From contig NC_073693.1 in assembly GCF_029784155.1 (NCBI RefSeq), forward strand, positions 285,730,875 to 285,794,874: a DNA stretch of 64,000 bases, read 5' to 3'. The stretch comes from Uranotaenia lowii (Eukaryota; Arthropoda; Insecta; Diptera; Culicidae). Positions 35,186-47,110 of this stretch are shown in pieces (the stretch's first letter is position 1; every line of letters starts with the position of its first letter). Below the pieces are notes generated by a model. That model was given only the letters and a program-made list of their open reading frames with translations, had not been told where the DNA came from and searched no databases. Position numbers and translations under genes: made by a program.

Positions 35186-35915
35186 TTTAAACGGCGTACT
35201 CGCTTGATTTGTTCAAATTAAGCTGGCATACTCGCTTGATTTTTTAAACTTAGCTAGCGTAAACCCCTAATCTTATTAAAGACTAGCTAGCGTGTTCGTC
35301 TGATTCTTATAAAATAATGTATTATACGGTATAAACCAAGGTTGCCGAAAAAATTCTGTGTTTTTGAGAAAAAAAAATCCGACTTTCTGTGATTTTACGC
35401 AAAAATTCTGTAGTGGTTTTCTGTGATGCTGTTTCCGTTTCCGTACCAATTTAATCATACTTTTCTAATTCAAGGCAAGAAATCAAAATTTTTTATTGAT
35501 CACAAAAATTATATTTTTGGAAATTCATTCAAAATTCAAAAATTTTGTGAAATCTGTGAATATTTCAAAATTCTGTGTTCTGTGACACAGATTCTGTGAT
35601 GAAAATTTGCTCAAAGTTCTCTGAAATTACAGATTTTTCTGTGATTTCGGCAACCTTGGTATAAACTCGGCTGATATTTATTAGCCTTTGCTGGCGTACA
35701 CGCCTGATTTTTAATGAACATTAGTTGACCTACTCGCGTACTACTGGCGAACTCGCCTGATTCGAACTTCAACATTTTCGCTACCGTACTCGCCTGAAGT
35801 TAATCACGTCACGATAAAGGCTGGTGTAGGTACTCGCATGCGTTGAATAAAAAATTCAGCTATCGTACTCACCTTGTTTGAATATTAATTTGGCTGGCGT
35901 ACTCGCCTGTAAAGT
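35186..35915. repeat. Degenerate minisatellite, GCTGGCGTACTCGCCTGATT core
   Basis: At least ten units of roughly 35-55 bp share the core GCTGGCGTACTCGCCTGATT with substitutions (for example CTGGCATACTCGCTTGATT, CTAGCGTGTTCGTCTGATT). The array starts where the LINE ends and is interrupted by the MITE at 35337-35658. Confidence 0.75.
35337..35658. mobile_element. hAT-like MITE, CAAGGTTGCCG family, complete
   Basis: A 322-bp unit with inverted ends CAAGGTTGCCGAAA and TTTCGGCAACCTTG and an exact 8-bp target duplication GTATAAAC (35329-35336 and 35659-35666). The interior is rich in TTCTGTG/CACAGAA repeats. It is inserted into the minisatellite. A fragment of the same family lies at 23305-23400. 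Confidence 0.85.
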
Positions 35916-37560
35916 TATTCGTTTACTGATGCATTTGGATCCATTAAAACTGACTCTCTCCAGAGGTTCAAGACAAACAAAATGGCTACCCTCGCCTAGT
36001 AACATTTTTGTTTTACTGACGTGCTTTGACAATGGAAAAATGGACTTCCTTTTTCATAACATTACTCACCTTATTTCAACTCCGGCTTCCAGAAAATTGA
36101 ATAGAGCTCAAGTACAATCACTGTTTCAACTAACTCGTATCACTTTTGAAAATGGCGGCCATTTTGATGGGTCCAGGTATTTTCTTCAGTTTCGTGTCTT
36201 AAACGTATTCAAAAGATTTGTAATCTTCAAGAAAAAGCCTCTAGAAAGGCCTACACAGGATAGCCAATGTAAAGCTAGTCAAAACTCAACTGTCCCTAAG
36301 AGGGAACCTCCGTTCGAACGACAACTCCTTTGAATCCGAGCGGATCGTTTTTTGCCGACTTGCTGTTGCTCGTGTTCGCTAACGACTGACGCTGCTGCCT
36401 TGTGGATATGTGCGTGAAGCTTGACGAGGGGCTGACAAATGTGCTGTTGACGAACGCTGACTGACAAATGCACTGATCCAAGTACAATCCTTATACATTG
36501 TGAGTCGTGAGCTACAGTTTTCAAAATATTCGTGAAAATAAGGAACATTTCCCTGGAAAAGCGCAAAAATATCCTACCTTCCTAAATCTTCAGAGCTAAT
36601 TTTTATAAAAAATAAACAAAAAAATTAATTAAATATTATAAACTTTCTCATCTTTCTTATCTACTATCTTTCGCTCACACTAATAGCTTTTTTACACCCG
36701 CTGGGGCGGTCACATTGGTTTTCTTTAGTCACTGTTGATGCTGCTGCTGCTGCGGCTAGCTGTCGACTGAATGTGTTCCGTTTTGCGATGTAGTTCCATT
36801 TCCAATTTTCCCGCAGTTTTTCCACAGTCCGTTGTACACGCTCGAGATGTTAACTGCACGATTCTCTCGCATCTTTATACGTAGTTTTTCAGCTCCAAAA
36901 ACGAGAAGATAACAACAACGGTGACTTAAACATTTGAAGAGAAAAATATCCTACACAAATGATGTACTATCCCCATAATTTCGCTGAGCCAGTTGGCGAA
37001 AATGGAAGAAGTAAATTCCAATGCCTACTGAAACTCGATTCAAAAGTATGGAGAGGAAAGCAGCTCCGTGTTCGAAAAAAAAAATCTGGGCGGAAACCGG
37101 ATCCGGTGGACAAAACTTCGGACCAAACTTTTTCCGTTAATGTCGTTGCACAGCTTATCAGTGTTATTTTTAGGTCACTTCCGATACCACATCGTAAAGC
37201 TGAGAATTTTTCCCACAAGATGGATTACATGAGATGTTCCTGTATGTATAAATCTGTGAGTTTGGTTAGTTAGTTTGGTTAGTAGTGGTCGATTTTGCGG
37301 AATTCGTCAAGCTCCAAGTCTACTGAAGCTGTCAATACAACTGGACCAAAGTGCTTCACGACTCCAGTACGTCACGGAGGATCCGTTGCTGAGTTGTTAG
37401 CAATATTGTCCTTGAAGTTACGCTCGAAAAGCAGCACATGGGTCCTTCCAGCGACATATGTTTGATATTTTTCACGCAAAAGGCCGGGAAATTTTGAGAA
37501 ATGTAGGCTGTAGAATTATGGGCTGTAGAAATATTTGGGGGTCCAAATTATCGGATGTCG
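35916..37560. other. Moderate-GC DNA without a gene call
   Basis: Several open frames on both strands (for example 36279-36566 minus, 36959-37273 plus) lack recognisable domains. A CTG-rich stretch (GATGCTGCTGCTGCTGCGGC) is at about 36738. This region looks unique rather than repeat-derived. Confidence 0.35.
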
Positions 37561-38110
37561 GTTAAGAAACGCGTGTTCACTGTTTGATGTAAACTTTATT
37601 ATTACTCGTTACTATTTATGTACAACTATTGCCTATTTATATTGTTTGGTGTGCATGTGTGTGTGAGAGATCGAATGTGTCGTGTATGCTATTGTACATG
37701 CAGGCGATTTTATGTTAATGCTATTGTTGTTCGCTATTGTCTGCTGTCGCTGTCGACTGTCGTCTGCTGTTGTTGATGTTGGTAGCCAGCTATTGTTTGT
37801 CGCTAGCAGTTGGCTGCTATCTGCTTTTGCGTGACGCTGATTGGCTGACGTAATTATCCTGACGCTGATTGGCTGGCGCAAGCGTCGTGCGTTCCGGATG
37901 TCGAATGTTCTCGATAAGTGGAATGTTCTGGATGATTCGATGCGATGACGCAAAAAGGGAACGGCGGTAAAGTACGCCACAAATATATTTGAAAAATTCA
38001 ACCAATTTAATGGAAGCACTATTTACTTCACTTTTATCGTCAGATTTTAATTTAAAAAAACGAACACACACACATAAGACCTCACGAGTCTTAGAGATAT
38101 TCATGAGATC
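37561..38110 (-). promoter_or_regulatory. Possible regulatory block or solo LTR with two CCAAT boxes
   Basis: Two copies of GACGCTGATTGGCTG, 28 bp apart (cores ATTGG at 37840-37844 and 37868-37872), match the inverted NF-Y/CCAAT consensus. On the minus strand an AATAATAAAG polyadenylation-like signal lies near 37598. Together this could be a promoter or an LTR read on the minus strand. No LTR ends or target duplication were found. A 128-codon minus frame (38019-37633) is not recognised. Confidence 0.25.
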
Positions 38111-40103
38111 TAAGAGAGTCTCATTTACCCAAACTGAAGCGTGCTTATTTCAAGAATATGATGACTAGCATCTTACAAATGCTAAAATCACCAGCCCACA
38201 GAAAAAGTACTATGCGTGCCACAGCCAGCAGCAATTTGTTTAATAATTGTGTTGAATACTACAAAACTAAAAATTGGATACACCCTACTGGACACAATCT
38301 CCTGGGTCCCTAGTTTGTTGACCACCTAGGGTGCAATTTCGTTTGGATCATACATGAAAGCTAATACTTCTACAAAAACCCACACTTACGGCTGAGAGAT
38401 GAGTTTTTGAAGAATTTGGGCCATGAACCGTGCTAGCGTGCAACCTGACGCCTTTTGGCCCGTTTTCGCGAGAACTAAGTATGTAAATGTCTGGCTGTCG
38501 GTGGAAAGTTGAAGCTCCAGCTATGATGCTGATGGGTAATTATTTTGTTACCATTGCGCGCGCGCTTTAGCATCTCTTAGGAGTAGGTACTTGTCAGAAG
38601 AGTGGGTACATCAAAGTCCACCTTTTTCGACCGAGAGTCATAAAACCAAAACCCACTTTTAATCATTTCTTCCCCTTGGAGTTCCAGTTTCTTTCTCCTA
38701 GCTAGTCGAAAAACAACGCGACAATGATCCGCCACAATATCAAACTTACATCTCGAGCTTTTTCAGACAAACCCAAAACAAAAAAAACCAAGCGGTGGTG
38801 TTAAAATTTTAATGATCACTCATCTTTGCAGTTAAAACGTAAACCACTGCACCGAGCGATGCTGACGACTCTCGAGCTGCCCTTATTTCCCGTTTATTTC
38901 GGCCCGTTTTGCCCTCTCCTCTTCTTCTGTCGTTTTTTCGGCTGATCAGATCGCTTGAAGATCGCTTTGTAGAGAAAAAAGCGCACACCGAATCGTAGAT
39001 GAATGCAATTTTCGACGTCAGCGCAAACAAGCACAATTTCACTTACCGAGAGCGGTACCGAATTGGTATCAAGATGCTATTTTGTTGTTTCGGGTTCCGA
39101 TTTCCGAATGATGCTGAGGCGAGTGAAAAAAACAGTCTCGCTAACGGAAATGCGAGCGGGCGCCGCCTGGCTGCTGAATATGGAACACGTGGAGAGACAG
39201 GCGTTGAACTTGGGGTTGACCTTTTGGCACTCGATCGATGGTTTTTTGTTTTCATTGCAAGTTATCTCCTGGAAAAAAGTTACATCAAGTTGTAACGAGA
39301 TGCATGTACAATTTTTTGCAATTCTGGAAAACCAATTTATGTTACCTGAAATAACGGTTTTTTCGTCGAAATCAAAACAACTTTTTGACCCTGTTTTCAA
39401 AGTTTTATCGAAAAGAACTACTTTTCGACACGGTTGTTTACGGGAGGAATCTTCGAAACCAAACTCCGTATTGAAAAACGGACATTATAGTGCGAAGTTG
39501 CAAAACAGTTAGCAACAAGTTAAAAAAACTGATTTTTTTTTTTCAGCACGAGTTGTGAAATAATCCAACGAGGTTGCCAAGTTGGATAATTACGTCAATT
39601 GCTGAAAAAAAAATCGAATTTTGCAACGTGTCTTTTACACAATTTTTTGCAATGCCGGAAAAAAACTCATGTGAAAATCAAGTAACGATACCTGCAGACA
39701 ACGGTTGTAATTTTGCCTTCGAATACAAAACAAAGTCAGAAGTTTGTATGATTACTTCAAATTTTTTATCAGTATCCTTCCAAATTATAAAATGTTTGTA
39801 AAAATATCAGGATGAAAATTTCAATGAAATCCTCTCATTTTTCTTTTATTTTTTTATATGTTTATTTGAAACGGCTCATACCTTCAGGTTTTAAGGAGCC
39901 AAACTCGTTATTTGTTTTAACAATTTTTTGCTTAGCTTAACACTTTTATTTAAAACAAAAGAAGATAAGAAAGAGAAACAAAAAAATAAAAAGAATTATA
40001 GACGAAGATCGATAGCTTTTAGAAAAAGATAGATTTCGAGCATGAAGTATAAATCTTGCACAAATCTACATCCCTCACTATTTTTCTTTAATTTTGGATA
40101 TTA
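38111..40103. other. Intergenic or intronic DNA, no gene call
   Basis: 38300-39300 has moderate GC and overlapping frames on both strands (39003-39512 plus, 39077-39400 minus) with no domain. 39500-40100 is AT-rich. Nothing supports an exon. Confidence 0.35.
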
Positions 40104-40105
40104 TA

Positions 40106-42400
40106 TGGGTCATTTCATGTCAAGTGTGCACAGCTAAAAAAAAATCTTATCTAAAATTCGCCAAACTTGGCCGAAAGACTTTCTGAGGCCTACAAAATAA
40201 ATCCTCAATTTTTGAGAATGATCCGCCCACCCCTCGATCCAGGATCCTCCCTTCTTTTTTTCACGATTTTGAAAAATTCATCATTTTTAAAATACTATAT
40301 CTCCGGACTGAAAAATCATACCAAAATAACAAAATATGCGTTGTGTAGATTTTATTAAAATCTATTAATTGATGTTATCCATTTTTTGAAATAGTGACGT
40401 TTTAAACGGCAAAACATAGCTCTAAAAATAAAATGTTATTTTTCGCAAAGAAAGTATACTTTTTTCTTAATTTTTATGATTTCATTGCTTTTTTTTTTAG
40501 AAATTTTAAGTAAGAACCAACCAAAATCCCAATATAATATTTCTTGTTTTCGAGATATGAAAGATTTAAGTTTTATTGCCCATCAAATATTTTCTTACAG
40601 TATCCCCTTAAACTTTTGGTAATCCCATCCACGATTTTCTGGACAAATTAAATTTGAAATCAGCATACAAATGATGTTACCTTCTAGTGAGCAGCAAGTT
40701 TGTGTAAAGATAAGATGCTTAAAAAATTAAATGACACTTTTTGTTTCAATTCGTTTTGCTTTTGGATCATAATTTAATTCATTATCACACTGTATAAAAT
40801 CATGAAGCAAGAGCTTACTTAGCGAATGCTGCAGATGAATTAATGTGAGGATTTGATTCATTTTTCCATAAAACTGTTAAGCTTATTCACAGAAAATGTG
40901 TAAATGTCGATAATCTGCTAGTATGTTGATTACCTAATAAACTTACACGAATTATGGCGATAATGGTCTAACAATACCGACTATTGACGCACAGCGTTTG
41001 TTCCATGTGTATAGCCTTTATTTATGCAAAGTAAGCACAGCAGATTTTTTTTGTTGACACCGAGTGGCACTGAACAAAAACAATGTTTTTTAACTGATTC
41101 AATAACCATTGTGAACGTATTGTTGCCGCAACTGCTCGATTGCTGCTACTTGCTAGTAGTTATGAATACAACTTCTAAAATCGAAGATTGCGGTTGATAT
41201 ATCCAGTTGCCTTCTGTTACTGCATTAGAACGGAGTTGTCTTAGTGACTTTTATTGTTAAGGTTCTAAATAGTCGGGAACAGTTTTCCGAGATGGCAAAA
41301 GTAACGTGTTCAATTCGAAAAGAACTTCATAAGCAACGTTCAGTGGATACATTTATCAAGAACACACGACTTTTTACCTCAAGGAAGTGAAATTTGTTTA
41401 AATTGCGATCAGAAGTGCATAATCTAAAGTCTATCTGCAAAAACCATTCTAACAAGTTCGGTAAACTGTATCCTGTTTGGCAAAATGTTGTTTATGTTGA
41501 ATGCTTTCGAATCAGAATAACATTGACTGGAAGGTTTAAAGCATCTGTGGCAATCAAAGGAATTCGTTTGTTTCACGCCGCAATCCCTGTAGATGCTAGA
41601 AAAATTGCAATGAAAACATTTTCAAGCTATACGGAATTTAAAATATTCAATGTATGCAAAAAGAAAAGACAATCTAAAGATGATTTAACTTGCAGTGTTG
41701 GAACGAAAAAAAAGAAGAAACAAAATAGTTATATTTCAAATAACAATATTTCATAAACCGAAAATATTGTTTTCCTTTCGTTCAAAATGTTATTTCACAT
41801 TTTCTATAGTTATGAAACAAATCAACAAAACAAAAAATCTTTTCAAGCATTTAAGATGTGACTAAAAATTTTGACGATTGTTGCACTTTAGTGAAACCAC
41901 TGAGTGCTGCGAGTAAATAGTTGTTAGACAATTCAACTTAAATCTTTCATATCTCCAAAACAAGAAATATTATATTGGGATTTTGGTTGGTTCTTACGTA
42001 AAATTTTCTCAAAAAAACAATGAAATCATAAAAATCAAGAAAAAAATATACTTTCCTTGTGAAAAATAACGTTTTATTATAAGAGCTATGTTTTGCCGTT
42101 TAAATCGTCACTATTTCCAAAAAATGGATAACATTAATTGATTGATTTTAATAAAATCTACACAACGCATATTTTGTTATTTTGGTATGATTTTTCAGTC
42201 CGGAGATATAGTATTTTTGAAATGATGAATTTTTCAAAATCGTGAAAAAAAGAAGGGAGGGTCCTGGAATGAGGGGTGGGCGGATCATTCTCAAAAATTG
42301 AGGATTCATTTTGAAGGCCTCAGAAAGTCTTTCGGCCAAGTTTGGCGAATTTTCGATAAGATTTTTTTTTCGCTGTGCACACTTGACATGGAATGACCCA
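40106..42400. mobile_element. Large foldback element with TA duplication, ~465-bp arms
   Basis: TA (40104-40105), TGGGTCATTTCATGTCAAGT; the right end is ACTTGACATGGAATGACCCA then TA (42401-42402). Arms 40106-40572 and 41936-42400 are inverted copies of high identity; each contains the same 63-codon frame (40167-40358 plus, 42339-42148 minus, MAERLSEAYKINPQFLRM versus MAERLSEAFKMNPQFLRM). That is just the arm sequence read outward-in, not two genes. The 1.36-kb centre is different DNA. Confidence 0.85.
41306..41756 (+). pseudogene. Unrecognised frame in the foldback centre
   Basis: The centre carries an open frame ending at 41756 (about 120 codons from 41394, no ATG start), basic and Lys-rich at the C-terminus (KKKKKQNSYISNNN). 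It could be a captured or decayed coding piece. No domain recognised. Confidence 0.2.
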
Positions 42401-42402
42401 TA

Positions 42403-43189
42403 TTTATTTGGGTATTAGATATGTTTGAAAGTTTAATCAATTTTAATAGTAAAGGTGTAAAAATTAAAAAAAAAAGGATTTTTTTCAAATTGTATTTTTT
42501 GTCATCTCTCATCATGGCCCTAGCAACGGAAGGGAGCGGAGAATAAACCCCGCATGAGGGTTCAGATAAGCAATTGATGAACTCTACTCTGCACTCAAAA
42601 TTTGAAATTCTAAATCAAATTTTGATCATTCAATAAAGTTATTCAATAGTAACGATCTTAACTCAAAGATAATACGAAAACTTCAAAAATTATTCACAAA
42701 TTAAGAATTCTGCTTTAGTTTTTCAAAATTTGTTTGCTTGTTGATAGAAACTCGTTTCTGAACATGAAATTTTCAAGAAGATTAAACTCATTGCAGAGGT
42801 GTTCTGGTTCCATATTATCAAAATCTTAATTTTTCCTGCCTTCATATTTGGAATTCGATATCCAGTTTGGAATTTTAGATTTTCGGTTCGAATCTCAATT
42901 ATAAAAAAATAAATGAAAAGCTGTTTTGAAATCGTTCAAATCTGGTTTGAATAACATTAACAAATTTGATTAATGATTTTCGAAATTCGCATACCTTTTC
43001 ATTATTTTAATTATAATTTTCCAAGTATGAAAAAAAAAATTAAAACCATCCTGAATTTTCGTTTGATATTTATTCGAATTTCTGAATCTCAATTTTTTCA
43101 GATTCCATGGAAAAAAAGTATAAAATATGTTTCTATGGAGAATTCAAACATTATAAAGCTTTGAAATGGTCATCCAGAATTGCAAACTC
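42403..43189. other. AT-rich intergenic DNA, nothing recognised
   Basis: No ORF or repeat boundary supported, apart from a short GC-richer spot (GGCCCTAGCAACGGAAGGGA) at about 42516. Confidence 0.4.
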
Positions 43190-43204
43190 AGAATCAGGTT
43201 CATT
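43190..43204. repeat. Target-site duplication of the SINE (one of two)
   Basis: AGAATCAGGTTCATT here and at 43384-43398. Confidence 0.85.
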
Positions 43205-43383
43205 TTTTTTTGTTTCGATCTTTATGGCATTCGCGACTTTATCAACGTTGCAGTTGGCGGATCGTTATTGAAAAACTTATCCGGTACAATTGTGCTCGAT
43301 GTTCACTCTCGGGCTCGAACTCACGGACATTGGCTCAGGAGACAACAGACTTGCCAACTGAGCTATATCACAAGCCCTAAAGA
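43205..43383 (-). mobile_element. Complete tRNA-derived SINE with 15-bp target duplication
   Basis: On the minus strand the head (from 43383) resembles a tRNA: A box TAGCTCAGTTGGC (43365-43353) and B box GAGTTCGAGCC (43322-43312), both for internal RNA polymerase III transcription. The tail ends AGTCGCGAATGCCATAAAGA, then GAAAC and a short A-run. AGAATCAGGTTCATT is duplicated exactly at 43190-43204 and 43384-43398, as expected for LINE-driven insertion. The same tail at 22067 and 59177 shows that the tail is shared by several retroposons here. Confidence 0.9.
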
Positions 43384-43398
43384 AGAATCAGGTTCATT

Positions 43399-43954
43399 AT
43401 TTTTTCATTTTATTCAGATTTTTATTCAAATTCGTAAGTCAGATTCAAAGTTATAATAAAATAATGAATTCAGTTTGAAACCCTTAACGTAAGAATTAAA
43501 ATCACAGATTCATGGTTGAGAGTGTGAAACAAATTTCCAATCTTTGTCGCTGATTTGGAATGTAAATAAAGAAATCGTTTTTTTGTACGCTTCTGAAACC
43601 GTATTGAAATTCGGAAATAAATTCAAAATTCGAATTCTGAGTTCAGGTGCACAGTTTGAATTTAAAACGAAGATTCAGATTCAGCTCGTAAATGAATTTC
43701 ACATTCAAGATATAATTTTCAAGATGACTATTTAGTTGGGGAATTAAAATTGCAAGAGATAACATACTTAAAATTTTGATTTTTGTTTATTTCCTTTTTT
43801 TTCTGTTAAATGATGCTATTTTTGCACCTGATTCATTTAAGATGGAGTATTTTGTTGTCCTGAATCAAACTTAATCAATGAAAAAAAGTTGTAAGGGATT
43901 TTCTCTATCAATTTTTAAACATTCATTTTTGTTCTCCCCCAAGTGAGGTCCCCA
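43399..43954. other. AT-rich intergenic DNA, nothing recognised
   Basis: A 63-codon plus frame (43544-43735) is Lys/Ile-rich and unremarkable. Confidence 0.4.
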
Positions 43955-45963
43955 AGTCCCAAGTTCCAGCGAAATCTCCAGCAATTTGAATTGCTGGAAT
44001 CAGCAAACTTAATTGCTGGAAACCAGCAAACTGAAAAATGATGTTCTGGAAAACTACCAATGTTCGGTTTCTTTTAAGGGTTTTCTTCAGTCGTTTTCTC
44101 TTAATTTTAATCTTAATTTTCTTAATTTAAAACTTTTAAATGCTTTTTAAAACATATATAAAGCTTAGTTCTTTTAGAAATGGGACACTTTCTTTTGCTC
44201 ATAGCTCGTTTACTAGTAATCTGACATTCAAAATTTTGGAAGCAATTTGTTGCCTGTAAAAAGTACTATCCGACCTATTTTTTTCAAAATTTAAAAATCA
44301 GGCGTTTTTGAGATATTTACGATGCAAGAGAAAAAGGAAAAAATAATTTTGCACAGTTTCATTCAAAATCCATCATAATAAAATTGATAGCTGACAAAAC
44401 CGTTGATTATTCGAAGAATTACTGTATGTACTGTGGTGGAAAAGTATGCAAATACTGTCAAAAATGTCCACAAAGTTCAAATCAAGCATTGGAGTGCAGC
44501 ATATGATCGGCAACTTCGGCTAAGGGTCATCAGAGAATCAAGTCTCATACGAGCATTTTTAATTTTCAAAAGCGAAAAACTAAGGTAGATCGCTGAAATT
44601 TAGAAAAAAAAATTTTCTCCGATAAGCTGAAAGTGTTGCCTGGTAATGAGTCATTCAAACCACACCTCAAACACTAAATTTTTGCTAGTTCCAGAGCTCG
44701 TAAGCTGTATAGCCGGTTTCCGAGGCTATGGGACAGATAATTTCTGATGAACAAAACTTATGAAATACCCTATTTTAAACAAATTCCAGCGGTTGAGTCC
44801 TATACCATGTCTGCTCGTGGAAAGGTCCCGAGTATATTAAAGTATGTATTTGCTGGTTATTTTTTATGAAATATTATGATTTGCCAAAATTCTGCTCCTG
44901 TGGAAAGAAAAAAAAATTCAAAACGAAAACTATGGTTTTCGCTGTTTTTAAAAGCCTAAAAAGAGTAAACTTTTATGTACCCTTCGCAAACTACGATCTA
45001 TACTAATCGATTATACTTTAAGTTTAATCTCATGATGGTTTTACTTCGTTATTGCCAGATTTTGCCAGCAGAAATTCCATTAAAAACACTCAAAAAGTGG
45101 CTCAAAAATAATCAAATTTGTTAATTTCAAAACATCTGTATCCACTAAATTGCCCTCAGTTTCTTTTAAAAGAGAAGTATTGGTCCGAAAAGTATCAGAA
45201 ATTGAAGGAAGAGGGTGTGTAGCTACCTTAAACACAGATTAGACGAAGTATTAGTTTGAAAAACTGATCAATATCATGACTGAAAAAAGTGTGCGCTAGC
45301 CGATGGGAGGTACCAAGAATAAAGTAGAATTTATTCTTACAAAAAACGATAAATTTTTTTTTTTAATTTTTTCATGAATTGTCATAAAATTACCTTCATT
45401 TCCTTCATAGAAAGTTTTTAGATCAAACGAAAGGTTTTTTGTGATACACGTATTCGTAACTGTCCCATTTCTAAAAGAACTAAGCTTAATAAACTTTATT
45501 TATATCAGACACACGTAATATGAGGAATCTAGATTTTTTGTGCGACACGAAGCAATATCCCTGTATTATGTTTTGGCCAACCAGTATAAAGTCGTTTTCC
45601 GGCTTAAAATGAAGATTAATGAATCAACTACTTCAACTTCATACATAAACATGAAAAAATATATCTTACCTCGACGGCGTTTTAGTAAATTTTGTGAGAC
45701 GAATTGTATAAGACTTTTTAAGGCAAATTTACAGAACTGTAAAAAAGAAAGTTCTTATAGTTATGCTTTGTAGTTCACATTTGAAGTTTTCAAACAATCA
45801 ACTCACCGAAAAATTCTTTTGGGCGAAAAGAATTTCACCTTAAAAACACAAATTCCAATTTTGACAGATCGATTGCTGGTTTTTCAGCAATGCAGCTCAA
45901 CTGCTGGAAAAAAATAGCCAGACGGAAGATATTTGCTGGTTTCCAGCAAAATTTGATTGCTGG
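43955..45963. mobile_element. Outer TIR-type element with TTGCTGG/CCAGCAA subterminal repeats
   Basis: The left end (CCCAAGTTCCAGC, then four CCAGCAA/TTGCTGG motifs to 44030) and the right end (45868-45963, with at least six such motifs, ending TTGATTGCTGGG) carry clustered inverted CCAGCAA repeats, a hAT-like subterminal design. The exact ends and duplication are uncertain. The interior holds the nested element 44161-45487 and a 77-codon plus frame (45540-45773). Confidence 0.5.
44161..45487. mobile_element. Nested TIR element (27-bp AAGCTTAG... ends)
   Basis: AAGCTTAGTTCTTTTAGAAA-TGGGACA at 44161 is mirrored exactly by TGTCCCA-TTTCTAAAAGAACTAAGCTT ending at 45487. The unit is 1327 bp. No transposase; a 61-codon frame (44403-44588) is probably chance. 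It lies inside the outer element and so inserted later. Confidence 0.7.
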
Positions 45964-46714
45964 GTACGAACGAATTTAAAAAATTACAAAACTTTAATAA
46001 TCGTAAAAATCTGGAAGAAGCTTGCATGCATCAAAGTTGCATACAATCTACATTGCTCAAATTTTATGTATCGAGTTTTTATTAATGAAAATTTATAGAA
46101 ATTTTGAATGCAATCGATGATTCAATTTCCATCTTTTAACAGTTTGATTTTCGTTCTTTCAACTGTATTTATTTTCATATAATTTATCAAAATTCTCAAA
46201 AAAAATGCCTTAAAATTTATTAAAATCGAAGAGGTGGGGGAGGGTTTTGACAAAGAAGAATTTGAAATTGGTTCCGGCCTAACATTTGGAGAAATGTGGA
46301 TGGTGGTGCCTTCCTGCGAAAGCTGGCAGCCATATTCTTCTAGGATTATCTTAGAAGTTAATTTTCTTCAATTCTACATTATTTTCCGCAATATAAAAGG
46401 ATTTAAAACACTTTTATGGGCATGCTCCAATCAACCCCACAATTGGTGGGCCAAAGAATGTTTTGTTCCTTTTTTTCGCCGAAGTCATGTCGATAGAATT
46501 CTTCTTTAAATATCAAACTTGTTGAAATGCCACATCACTATTTGAAGTGAAACTGAACAACACTTGTCATAGTATGAAATTTGACGATTTTATTAAGCAT
46601 CATTTAACTATTTTTGAAATTTATTCAAGCAACATAAAGTAAATTGAATTAATATTGGTTTTTTACGCAATAAATCAAAAGTCGTTTTGGTCCTAAAAAG
46701 GGAAAAAAATGTAA
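45964..46714. other. AT-rich intergenic DNA, nothing recognised
   Basis: A 91-codon plus frame (46234-46509) has no family signature. Confidence 0.4.
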
Positions 46715-47110
46715 GGTACACCGGGGTAAGTGGGGACGATGGCTATCAAAACAATACTGTGAACTATTTCTACAAATTTTTAATGGAGAATGTTAAATTT
46801 ACTTGTAATCTATCCAATAAATGTGGAAGAGATACGGTTCCGACAATAGCGGATGTTCACGGTGACTTTTTTAATTTTCTTTTTTTAACTACGATGTGGA
46901 GGTGACAAGCATCTTTTTCAAACGCGAGTTTCTCGTAAACTAGCAGACTCTTGATGTAAAATCCTACATTGAAACAATCCTTATTTACATTCAAAACAAC
47001 CAGTTAGGAAAAGAAAAAACGACAGTTAAAAATTAAGCAAAAAGAGTTTATTTGCAAAAATCTAAAATTTTATCTCCAAACACTACCTGGAGTAAGTGGA
47101 GACGGTTTTA
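46715..47110. mobile_element. Probable fragment of a GGGGTAAGTGGGGA-type element
   Basis: GTACACCGGGGTAAGTGGGG at 46717 and a weaker GGAGTAAGTGGAGACGG at 47089 resemble the GGGGAGAGTGGGG terminal family seen at 17433 and 31296. No inverted partner was found, so this may be a truncated element. Confidence 0.3.

Noticed and set aside
36279..39512. Multiple 80-170 codon frames on both strands
   Set aside because: They overlap in opposite orientations and have no domains or consistent splice sites.
40167..42339. Two near-identical 63-codon proteins on opposite strands
   Set aside because: They are the same inverted-repeat arm read twice, not a gene pair.
43301..43383. Functional tRNA gene
   Set aside because: A and B boxes are present, but the sequence continues into a SINE tail with poly-A and a target duplication, and a proper acceptor stem is not seen.
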